From positions 87,680,925 through 87,744,924 of the forward strand of contig CM038225.1 of assembly GCA_021442155.1 (NCBI GenBank): a stretch of 64,000 nucleotides of DNA, read 5' to 3'. This document shows, one piece after another, positions 47,160 to 57,480 of the stretch. A program made the translations under genes and the position numbers. Within the stretch, counting starts at the first letter, position 1, and each line of letters begins with the position of its first letter. Below the pieces are notes generated by a model. That model searched no databases. It worked only from the letters and a program-made list of their open reading frames with translations, and was not told the origin of the DNA. This stretch comes from Cymbidium sinense. Its lineage: Eukaryota; Streptophyta; Magnoliopsida; Asparagales; Orchidaceae.

Positions 47160-47990
47160 CATGAGTCCATGTCTCCCTCTCTTTTATTTTCTTCTTCTTT
47201 CACTCTTTTTCTTTTCTTTTTCTAATTATTTTTCTTTTTCTTTTTTTTCTTTTTATCCCTCTTGGGGATCTTGACTAGATTCTCGAGAATGGACTTGTTA
47301 ATTTTGGGGAAGAAAATAGGCTGCATCTTCATATATCCCGACCTCATAGACTGTGAAGGGTTTGAGATATCCTTTGATGCAATACTCAGTTTCACCTCTC
47401 ATGAACTTCATGCACTGATGTAGAGAGAATGGAACTATATTTTTCTCATGTATCCATGGTCTCCCAAGCAAAGCATTGAAAGATATATCTGAGTCAATAA
47501 TATGAAACTTGGCTTCAGCTGTCTAATCATCTATCTCTAATGGCAACACTATGGAGCCTAAAGCCCTCTCTCCTTATTCATTGAATTGTCTTAACATCAT
47601 TCTCTTTTTTGAGTTTGAAGATGTTAATCCTCAAGTAGGCAAGGGTTCTTAAACTCATAATATTGATTGATGCACCTTGGTCAACCAAAACTCTTGATAA
47701 CCTGTATCTGCCAACATCCACAGTGATGTAAAGAGGGCAGTTATGATTGGTCATTCATAGAAGCAAATCTTCATTGCTTAATGTAACTCCTAGGATGTCC
47801 TTTAAGCTGTGCGCCTCCTCTTCAATAGCATTTAGCTAAACTAAGTATTTCTCTAGATCAAGAAGATCCTTTACTAGAGATTTCATCATCTCTTTGGATA
47901 AGACAAGGGCGTCATATATGCTTAACCTAGATGGCAACTTTCTAAGATGTGCTAGGATGTTATAATTGACTCTGACTTGGTTCTCCACAA
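47160..47990 (-). pseudogene. Retropepsin protease region, element 2
   Basis: In coding order: ILAHLRKLPSRLSIYDALVL and KEMMKSLVKDLL (about 47850-47980), then NHNCPLYITVDVGRYRLSR and VLVDQGASINIMSLRTLAYL (catalytic Asp codon near 47684). The family-typical continuation SILSTSVHEVHE, IKGYLKPF and VYEVGIYEDAAYFLP follows at about 47300-47420, and then a Lys/Glu-rich tail from the pyrimidine tract at 47165-47265. Several stops and frame changes are present. Of the three proteases this copy has the best-kept active-site neighbourhood, though a Gln follows the Asp. Confidence 0.78.
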
Positions 47991-47999
47991 GCATATACA

Positions 48000-48757
48000 T
48001 AGGTGGAGCATCCTATGGAGGGGTTATCTGCTCACTGAAACCAATGACTTGTTTACCCTTATCCTGAGGTGCTACCCTTGGAGGTAGAACTTTGCCACTA
48101 CACAGGTTGACTTCAGTGACATGGAATGATGAACTTGTGGAAAGTTCTAACTTCTCATCAGGTATACCTATAGCTTTCCCTATGGGATCCTCGGAGTCAG
48201 TTGACTCCAAGTTAATCTCAAGAGGTGAACCCAATTGATTTAGAAAAGGAAAGTCAAATTTTGAATCAAAAAAGAGTGGATCGGAAAGACTAGAGTTATT
48301 ATTATTTTTTAGACTTGAAGAGTTTTCAACAAGAATAAAATCTAGAGAATTAGAAGTGGATAAGATGTAAGTGATAGCTTTCTTCATTAATATCTTTTAG
48401 GGTGGAGGTACATGATAGAAATCCAACAATGTAAACGGGGTAAGGGATTTAATGCACTTGTCCGCTGATACAATGCTCCTACTGGTAGAAGAGGAGTTAC
48501 CGCAAGAAGATGTAGTAGTTGTAACTGTGGATGGAGTGTTGGACTCAGATGTTGGTTGAGCTACTGAACTATCCCAGGAAAGTAGGGTAGACTACTGCTG
48601 TTGGGTTGTCACCTTCTTCAAGTTATCTTTGGCAACTTGCAAACCTTCTTTGATGTTCGAGGTTTGAGTTACCTTAAAGACAGTTTCTTGATCTTAGAAA
48701 CTACTTTTTCAGAGGTTCGAGATAAGGCAAAATCCCAACCTTCTTTTATCTTGAGAG
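48000..48757 (-). pseudogene. Gag-pro spacer and gag C-terminal fragment, element 2
   Basis: The open stretch 48013-48387 (124 codons) is Ser/Asn-rich and acidic (NSSSLKNNNNSSLSDPLF; INLESTDSEDPIGKAI), ending in DKGKQVIGFSEQITPP, which leads into the pre-protease part. Upstream, 48600-48757 matches the last part of element 1 gag (SKKIIFKIKK-like region at 16475-16620). At 48757 the match stops and the leader follows almost at once. The gag core, zinc-finger-like motif and N-terminal extension (about 3.2 kb in element 1) are thus deleted. Confidence 0.65.
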
Positions 48758-48835
48758 CTGTGTGGTGTCCCTTTCCTTTGATTGCTTCAATTATTATTAC
48801 TTGATTTTATCTTTTGATCTTGAGTCAGAACACAT

Positions 48836-50690
48836 ATTTCAACAATTTTGGTTATGTTGAATGGGGTTCAAATTGCTTGGAGAGATTTGTAGAATTGGAG
48901 GAGAAGCTTTTGTCTTGATGTTGACTTGAATTGTTCATTTTGATTTATCTTTTTGAATTAGAACCCTCATTTAACAAATTTAGATATGCTAAATGGGATT
49001 CTATTGGAGAGATTTAAGATGTGAGGAGAGACTTTGCCATAAGATTTTGATTTAGAATCCATACTCAACCAATTTTAAGTTGGTTGGGCAAGGTTCAAAT
49101 ATTTGGAGAGACTTTTGGAAATATTTGTATTTATGTCTTGTTTGAAATTTTGATTTGGAAAACCTTTATTTAGCAAATTTAGGTATTCTAGAAAGGTTAT
49201 GATTATTTGTTTGAAAATTTTGTGAAAACATCTTTGCTTGTGAAGATTGGTTGTGTGTGATATATGTTGCTTGATTTGAAAGTGGGGCTTCTTACTTAAC
49301 AAATTTGGTATGTTAAGTAGAGGACAAATGTGTTTGAAAATGAGACTCTCACTTAACAAATTTGGTATATTAGGTGGGAGCCAAATGTGATTGATTTGTA
49401 TTTTGAAAATGAGACTCTCACTTAACAAATTTGGTATGTTAAGTGGGAGTCAAATGTATTATAATTTGTGAATGAGATTCTTTCTTAGCAAATTTGGTAT
49501 GTTAAGTAGGAATCCAATGTGATATGATTTAAAAATGAGACTCTTACTTAGCAAATTTGGTATGTTAAGTGGGAGTCAAATGTGATATGATTTAAAAACT
49601 AGATTTTCACTTAACAATTTTTGTATGTTAAGTGGGAATCAAGTGTGATTATGGTTTGTGTTTTGAAAATGAGACTTCACTTAACATATTTGTTATGTTA
49701 AGTGGAAGCCAAATGTGATTGATTTGTTTTGAAAAATGAGACCTACACTTAACAAATTTGGTTTGTTAAGAGGAAGCCAATTGTGATTGATTTGTTTTTG
49801 AAAAAGAGGCTCACACTTAATAAATTTGGTATGTTAAGTGGAAACCAAATGTGATTTGATTTGCGTTTTGAAAATGAGACTCTCACTTAACAAATTTGGT
49901 ATGTTAAGTGGGAGTCAAATGTGTTAAGATTTTTGAAAATGAGACTCTTACTTAACAAATTTGGTATGTTAAGTAGGAGTTAAGTGTATTATGATTTCAA
50001 AATGTGACTCTCACTTAACAAATTTGGCATGCAAAGTAGGAATCAAGTGTGATTATCATTTGTGTTTTGAAAATGAGACTCTCACATAACAAATTTGGTA
50101 TGTTAAGTGGGAGCCAAATGTGTTATGATTTATTTTATTATTATTATTATTTCTTTTTTGAAAATGAGACTCTTACTTAACAAATTTTGTATGTTAAGTA
50201 GGAGTTAAGTATATTTATGATTTTTTTGAAAGAGAGGAAATCTATTTAACAATTTTGGGTAAGTTAAATAGAGTTCAATTTTTTTTTTTTTTTTGACTTT
50301 TGGAAATAGGACACACATTTGACAAATTTGGGTATGTCAAATGGAGTCCAAAATATGTCTTAATTTCATGTGTGTGAATTCTTGCTTTTGAAAAGAGGGA
50401 AACTTCAACTCTAGCATATTTGAAATATGTTAAGTGGAGTTTCAATTTTATGCTATGATTTTATTTGAAAATAGAATCTTCATTCAACAAATTTGAGTAT
50501 GTTGAATGGAGGTGATCATTTTCAAAAGTGTGCTTTTGAAAAAGAGAGAAACTCCAACTTTAGCATATATGAAATATGTTAAGTGGAGTTTCAATTTTAT
50601 GCTATGATGTTATTTAAAAATAGAATCTTCATTCAACAAATTTGAGTATGTTGAATAGAGATAACTATTTTCAAAAAGATGTTTTAAAAA
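48836..50690 (-). repeat. Tandem stem-loop array in the leader of element 2
   Basis: About 25 units, mostly spaced 60-70 bp. The dominant unit has arms TCTCACTTAACA and TGTTAAGTGGGA around AATTTGGTA (for example near 49345, 49414, 49880). Variants keep pairing: TCTTACTTAACA with TGTTAAGTAGGA (near 49944 and 50170), CATTTGACA with TGTCAAATG (near 50312), CATTCAACA with TGTTGAATG (near 50490), CAACCAA with TTGGTTG (near 49070). Homogenised units in the middle and diverged units at the edges suggest recent tandem expansion. Confidence 0.82.
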
Positions 50691-50959
50691 ATGATTTTTA
50701 TTTTGATATTGAAAAGCACCACCATTTAACAATCATGTGAATTTTTTGGTTATATGAGTTTTGTGATTGTTTGAAAGTTTTCTTATGAATTTTGTGCAAG
50801 ATCTTTTATTAAGTGAATTTTGAAAGAGTTCTTTTGGAAAGTGACATTTTACAAAAGAGTTTATTTCTCAAATATAAGATGAACCTTACCTCACTAAGCT
50901 AGTGGTAAAGATGTTCTAAATTTTAGTCATCAACTTTTATTAGTTAATTTTATCTTTCA

Positions 50960-51045
50960 CCTATTGGGAGACCCAATAGGGGTTTCATGACCTACAAGGA
51001 GTGAGGCCATAAAATCTAGAGGATGTTGGCTAGCATTGCATACCA
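50960..51045 (-). promoter_or_regulatory. Conserved leader hairpins, element 2
   Basis: Hairpin CCTATTGG...CCAATAGG (50960-50980) and the following GACCTAC...GTGAGGCC pair, equivalent to 21522-21577. Sequence resembling the leader ends at about 51045 (GGATGTTGGCTAGC) and is followed by rearranged DNA instead of the PBS. Confidence 0.5.
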
Positions 51046-51247
51046 CACTGATTTGAGGGTGGTCATTTTCAACAAATTTGAAAATAGAATCTTCATTCAA
51101 CAAATTTGAGTATGTTGAATGGAGGTGGTCATTTTCAAAAGTGTGCTTTTGAAAAAGAGAGAAACTCCATTTTACTAAGTGAATTTTGAAAAAGTGCTTT
51201 TGGAAAGTGACATTTTACAAAAGAGTTTATTTCTCAAATATAAGATG
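51046..51247. other. Rearranged leader duplicate replacing the PBS, element 2
   Basis: After GGCTAGC the expected leader is replaced by CATACCACACTGATTTGAGG. Then come second copies of leader pieces: 51080-51170 repeats about 50465-50555 (including one stem-loop unit), and 51171-51247 repeats about 50805-50882. The segment then joins LTR D at its base 2340. The first 2.3 kb of the LTR and the PBS are gone. Confidence 0.65.
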
Positions 51248-54200
51248 TTTAGGCTCACTTTAAATAATCTTATTCAACAAGAAAGACATCTTAATATTAA
51301 TTGGAGTTAATTAATATCACACAACACATGTTTGTTCATTTCATTCCATCATATGTAGCATGCATATGATTAAGTCTTAAACATATCTACTAATACAATA
51401 TATTTTTGGCACACTTAAATGCAGGATGCATGAATAATTTTTTTAGAAAAAGAGGATTCTCATTCATTATCTAAATACACATTCAAATATATGAAAGTTC
51501 TAAGCAAGTACTTCACCATTGTTTGACCAGGATAACGAGTAGGAATCTCTTTGGGACTACTTAAAGTCGTGCATCCCCAGGTGTCCATATTAGATATACC
51601 CACTATTCTTAAATACATGTGGATGTATAAACAACTATGAGTGGAAATCATGAAAAAATTGTATTTTTTGTATTGAATTATGCATATGAAATAAGGTGAG
51701 GTTTTCACTTATTATCCAAATGCAATAAAAGTGTATAAAAGTTATAAGCAAATACTTCGCCTTTGTTTGACCCAGGGAATAAGGTAGAAACCTCCTTGGG
51801 GCTACTTAAATCCGTGCATCCTTGGGTTTCCAGGCTAGATATACCTGATATTCTTAAATACTCATGAGCGTACGAACAACTATAAGAATGTAAACCATGC
51901 AAGAATTATATATTGATTTATTTATACATGCGAGCTAAAATTCTATCTAAATTCTAACATGGATATAGAAAAGAATAAACCCATGCAAGTGTTGCGTCCT
52001 TTTCAAATGAACTATGTACTTGTTAATATTCATATCCTTGTATAAATTGATGAAGATTAAAGAAAAGACAAATTCATATCACATGTTTTAAGTTGTATGC
52101 ACATATAAGCTTATAAATACTCATAATTATCATTACTCTATGCCAACACATGCAACTTGACATAAAAAGAATTATTTCATTTAATTAATTTTTGAAAAAG
52201 ATGAATGCATTATTACAAGTGGCATACAACATTTAATACAATTAGAGATAAATAAAAGAACATAAGCACATAGTTTTATTCAATCCAATTAATTCATAAG
52301 GACAATCATATTAACTAAGATCATTTAAAACAAACCAAAGTTCCTTAATGCCATTTTTTCATTTCATGTTAGGTTTGATTTAAAAAAAAGTGAGAAAGAT
52401 TTGCTAATCCTAATCCCATTCCCCATATGTAAATTAATTTAATTTAATGAAAAGCAATTAGGTTGATTTTGTGAATTGGTTAAGTTAAGAATGGATTAAA
52501 TCAATTAATTAAACCATTACCTATGTTACCTTAAGGTAATTAATTAAATAATTATGAGCTAATATGATATGCAAATAAATTGAAAGGTAAATACCAATGC
52601 TCCTATGAAATAAAAGGGGCCTAATGTAATTGGCTCATAATCTTTAATTAATTAAGCTTAAGAAACTCAATTACTTTTATTATTTTCTCAGACATGTGAG
52701 CTAACCATTATTTTTTAGCTCACTTTAAGTTAATAAACACCCAAAGAAATACCCAAAGATTAATTAGGAAAATTAGATTTAATCAAAATTTTAATTTAAT
52801 TGATTAAAGGATTAATCCATTAATTTATTTTTCTCTTTCTTAATTATCAACTTTTGATTATCTTCTGAAAATGAGATGGACTTAAGGGAAAAAGGTTGGA
52901 AAAGAGGTCCCAACCTAATTCCATAAGCTATCCATTTAATCAAGCATGAATTCATTTATTTTGAGTTTTAATTTAGCCAATTAAGTCATTGATTAATTAA
53001 TTAATCATTATTTAACATTTGTTTTGGTTGAAAAGAGACGGAAAATTAGGAAAATGACTAAGGGAGAAGCCCCATTCTAATTCTATAAGCCTCCATACTA
53101 TTCAACAGTAATTAAGGAATCCAAATAATTTATTAATTAGTGTTCATATACTTAATTATCACTTAATTAAGTTAAGAAGGTAATTAGGGGTTAATCAATC
53201 AATTTCCTTAATTAAGAAACTAATAAATTCCAAGAAAAATAGGGAAGGCAGAGGTCATCCCCCTAAACATCCTCAGAAAGTTTTAAATCAATTGGATTAT
53301 TAATTAAGAAGTAATTAAGCTAATTATTTTTTTGGTTAGACTTTAATTAAGCCAAAATTACTATTCAAAATTAATTATGGATAATTTTAATGAATTCCTC
53401 TCTGAAATGCCTTTAAAATGACCCTATTGGATTTTTCTACAATTAGTTATAAATTTTGGAAGTTTCAATATTAAAACTAGATTAATTAACTCTAATTAAA
53501 ACCCTGGTCCCGTCGGTGCCACGTGGTGCACGTGGTGCGCTTTCCATGTGGCACTGCGGGATAGGTTATTTAAGTTGTAAATTCTAAAGGCTGAGTTAGC
53601 TGACTGTGGGACACACTTTCTTATGAGCCTTCCGATCTAAGTTCAGATGGCCATGATCAAACTAGCAGTTGAGAAAGATTAATCTAGTTGATCTAGAGTG
53701 ATTTGATGAGGACCATCTATTTCGCTAATGCAGAACGGATGGTCCATGACCTGTCCCCTCTAGAGCAATGAGAGATAGAGATTGACCGTTGTTCATCATT
53801 CGATCCGAGCTCACCCGAGCTCGAATGGAGATCAAATCGATCCCACACCATTAGGGAAGCAGAACAAAGAAATCTAACGGTGGTGATCTCATGACATACA
53901 ACTTTTCCTTAAAAAGTTCCAAACTATTTTAAGCTAAATGTCGATTTTAATGGCAAACCTCACCGGAGCTTAGGACCGGCAGTTCCAAAGATTGAGGAAG
54001 CTTCATTTAAAAAAATCTCTATTTAGTGACATGAGCTTTTATTTGAGGTGGATTGCTCAGAAGGCCAAGGCATGGGATGGAAGTGGCCAGCTTCAATTGA
54101 ACTCCACCCTCCACTCATTAGGAAGCTTATGGGATGATTCGTTCTTGCTCATTTGGCTTTAAGGATGGTGTGTACAAAGTTAATTGCACTTTGATGGAGG

Positions 54201-56537
54201 TTTAAGCAAATGGTAATCAGATTGGGGCACCATCATTTTAGTTTTCTGTAAAACTGATAGATGAAGAGTTTGGGAGCTCAAAAAACTTTCAAAATTACTC
54301 TGGGATGTACGACTTTGGCTGCTAGGGTTGAATCAAGTGTGTGTCTGGATTTGAGTGAGAATGAGGAGGGTCTACCCTTCTTTGGATCATATGGCTATCT
54401 CCTTATTTGGTCATTTTGATAAAATGGCTATCATGGGGAGCTCAATTTGGGCAAAGATTCACCTTAGCTAGCTTCACCTGAGTGGAGGAGGGTGTGAGAG
54501 TGGCTTCCATGGGAGTAGTGAGTGTCCTATGGCTTTTCAAGTGTTCCAATAGGAATGTGGAGGTGATTTCACCTCCCCATGAGTCATGGCTGACCAACCA
54601 CCCTTGGGTTAGGTTATCTAGTGTCCTTGGTGCCTAAATGGACCAATGGATGGGTGCTAAGTGGCCAAAGAAGAGAAATGACCATTCCCCCAAGTGATTT
54701 GTCTCATGTGATGCCTTTAGCCCAAGGGTATCTTGGTCATTTGGTATTGGATTTGATTTGGAAGATTTTAGATGAGTCAAAAGTGGGTTAGCCCAAATTT
54801 GAAGTGATTTGGAGTTCATTTAGTTTGATTTAGATTAATTTGACCTATTTAGGTCAAATTGGGTTAGGTTGGGTCAAGTTAACTAATTGGTCAAATTTGG
54901 TCAAACCAAGAGTTGGGTCAAGTTCACATGACCATTTGGAGTGTATTGGTGTCATTGGTTTGGTTCAATTTGCTTTGGATTTGATTTTGACTCTTTTGGA
55001 TTCATAAAGGTCAAATGGGTCAAGTTGACCAATTTGACCAAATTGGCTAAATTGTCTTGGGTTGGGTGTTGTTTCAAGTTCAATTGGTTAATTGAAAATT
55101 ATTGTAGACTTTGTTTTGAATCAATTTAGCTTTAGTTTGGATTTTGGCCAATTTGATCCTTTAGGTCAATTTAGGTGAAGTTGGGTTAGGTTGACCAATT
55201 GGTCAAATTGGGCTCAATTATGGCTTTGGTCAAGTTTAATAATCAATTTGGAATGAACTTGAGCCATTGGATAAAAGCAATTTAGTTTAGGTTGCAATTT
55301 GGCTTTTTTGGGTTCATATGGGTTTTGGTTCATTTGAATATTTCCAATCAAATGGGCTTGATTGGGTTTGACTTGACTTGATTTTTGATTTAGCAAGATT
55401 ATTATAGGTTTCATTTATTTTTGGATAGATGATTGAATGAATGATTGATTCAAGAGAAAATTCATTGGTTTTGACTTGATTTTGATAGGATTTGGTTAAG
55501 TCCAAGAAATTGGCTTAAAGGGTATAAATTAGATTTATGGTTTGATTTTGGATTTGGTTTTGGTTATTTGAATTTATATTTCATTTATAATTGGGAATAT
55601 AATTGAACATATAAATGATTCATGAGAAAATCACTTGAGTTTGTAGTGATTTGGAAGCAAATTTGACCAAGCTTAAAGATGTAGGTCAAAAGAGATTAAG
55701 TAGAGAATTGATTTAGTTCGATTTATTTTTAGTCATTAGATGGTGGGTTTCATTTATATTTTTGAGTATAAAAGAAGGAGTAATTGGTTTATAAAGAAAC
55801 CAATTTTTTTGGATTGATTTGTATGAGATTTAGCTAAGCATATGGAGATAGGTCCATAGTGCTTAAGAGGGGATCTGGCTTCATTTGATTTAGTTTGGAT
55901 TGGTTTTGGTCGTTTGGGTATGAATTTCATTTATATTTATGAACATAAATGAAGAATACTTGATTTATAAAGAAATCAATTAAGTTTGGGATAATTTAAG
56001 TGGAGATTTGGCTAAGCTTATGAGAGTGGGTCATAAGGCTTAAGGGGGAATTTTGATTTCATATTTGATCTTAGGATTGAATTATTTGATTTAGAATTTG
56101 GATTTGGTTTTGGTAAATGATTGAGAGATTGAATTGGTTTTAAGAAAGTCCATTGAATTTGGATTGGTTTGAATTTGGTTAAGGCTAAGTCTACAAGATG
56201 AAATCAGAGGGCTTAGGAAGGGTTATGATTTTGGATTTGATTATGAGTTTAATCATTTGCTTTGGAATTTGGTTTTAGATTTGGTATTTGGGTTGAATTT
56301 GAGGTTTGGTTTGAGAAGGAAAGTATGGATTGGGTTTAAGCTATAGGGTAGGCAAGTCTTCCTAAGTCCCTAGGGTACAACCTATTCCAGTAGCTAAGTC
56401 TTCTAAGTGTCAAGGCTTAGGTTAAGTGTTCACTTATTCACTAGAAGTGTCTTAAGACTAAGGAGCTCTTAGTGTCTATAAGAGTCTTAGATCTATGATG
56501 AGAAAGTTGAGAACTCACTCCAAAAGTGAGGTCATCA
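51248..56537 (-). repeat. LTR D (right LTR of element 2; 5' LTR in coding sense), truncated, 5.3 kb
   Basis: Begins at the equivalent of 35897 in LTR C (TTTAGG...CACTTTAAATAATCT) and runs to GAGGTCATCA at 56537; the usual CAACA end is changed to CATCA. It keeps the 240-bp duplication, the AT belt, the GC-richer island with core-promoter candidate (53564-53578), the TTGAC belt and three decayed hairpin repeats. Two overlapping CACGTG words (G-box/ABRE-like) occur at about 53520-53533. Closely similar to LTR C by eye. Confidence 0.87.
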
Positions 56538-56542
56538 ATTCT

Positions 56543-57480
56543 CTTTTTTTCTTTTCTTTTACTCTTTTATTTATTTTTCTTTTTTTCACACATGGGGATT
56601 TTGACCAAGTTCGTGAGAATAAACTTTTTGGTTTCGGGGAAAGTAGTAGGCCGCATCCTCATATATCCCGACATCATGAAGTACAAAGGGCTTGAGATCT
56701 CCTTTGATGTAACACTAAATTCCACCTCTTAAGAACTTGATGCACTGATGTAAAGAGGATGAAACCATATTATTCTCATGTATCTATGAACTCCCAAGCG
56801 AAGCATTGAAAGATGTATCTGAGTCAATCATGTGAAACTTGGCTTCAGTCTTCCAATTATCTATCTATAGTGGTAACACTATAGATCCTAAAGCCCTCTC
56901 TCCTAATTCATTGAATCCTTTCAACATCATCCTCTCCTTTTGGAGTTTAGAGATGTGAATCCTCAAGTAAGCAAGGGTTCTTAGACTCATAATGTTGACT
57001 GATGCACCCGGGTTAACTAGAATTCTAGATAGCCTAAATCTGCCAACATCCACTGTAATATAAAAAGGGTAGTTGTGCTTGATCATTCCTACCAGTAGAT
57101 CTTCATCACTGAAGGTAACTCCTATGATCTCCTTTGAATGGCATGCTTTTCTTCAATAGCGATCAGTTGACCTAAGCATATCGCTGGATCAAGCAAAGCT
57201 TTGATTAGAGACTCCCTCATCTCTTTGGATAAGATAAGGGCATCAGATATGCTTAACTTAGTTAGTAACTTTCTAAGGTGAGCGAGGATGTTGTAATCAA
57301 CTTTGGACTAATCCTCCATAAGCATATCCGTATGTGGAGCATCTTGTGGAGGGGCTATCTGCTCACTAGAATCAATGACTTATTTACCCTTATCCCGAGG
57401 TGCTACATTAGGAGCTAGAACTTTGTCACTGCGGAGGCTGATTTTAGTGACTTCTTGAAATGATGAGTTTATACCTGCTC
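56543..57480 (-). pseudogene. Retropepsin protease region, element 3 (start of piece 3)
   Basis: Resumes element 3 directly after the attct duplication, inside the Lys-rich tract (plus-strand pyrimidine run 56543-56590). The open stretch 56865-57086 (73 codons) has HNYPFYITVDVGRFRLSR, ILVNPGASVNIMSLRTLAYL and LQKERMMLKGFNELGERA. The catalytic Asp of the V-D-P-G box is Asn (codon near 57013), so this copy is inactive. Downstream, FILTNLVKI-like residues and VGIYEDAAYYFP (about 56600-56690) match element 2. Upstream pre-protease residues (LISDALILSKEM-like) lie at about 57170-57250. Confidence 0.78.

Larger units (their letters stand above)
33558..56537 (-). mobile_element. Element 2: Tat-clade retrotransposon with internal deletions, nested in element 3
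   Basis: About 23.0 kb on the minus strand, LTR C (33558-41098) to LTR D (51248-56537), with perfect 5-bp duplications attct at 33553-33557 and 56538-56542. Joining the flanks restores the continuous Lys-rich tract of element 3. Losses include about 2.3 kb from the PBS-proximal end of LTR D together with the PBS, most of gag, and the integrase core. RT, first RNase H and protease remain recognisable. The element could not mobilise without help and lacks the priming site altogether in its present form. Confidence 0.88.

Noticed and set aside
49280..50220. Regular short repeats with palindromes, superficially like a CRISPR array
   Set aside because: Repeats are imperfect, spacers are themselves similar to each other, and the context is a plant retrotransposon leader with no cas genes.
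51460..51902. Two adjacent minus-strand frames in LTR D with alike residues (WGCT-x-LSSPKE)
   Set aside because: They are the two units of the 240-bp duplication; the likeness is inherited from DNA repeats, and in LTR C the same frames contain stops.
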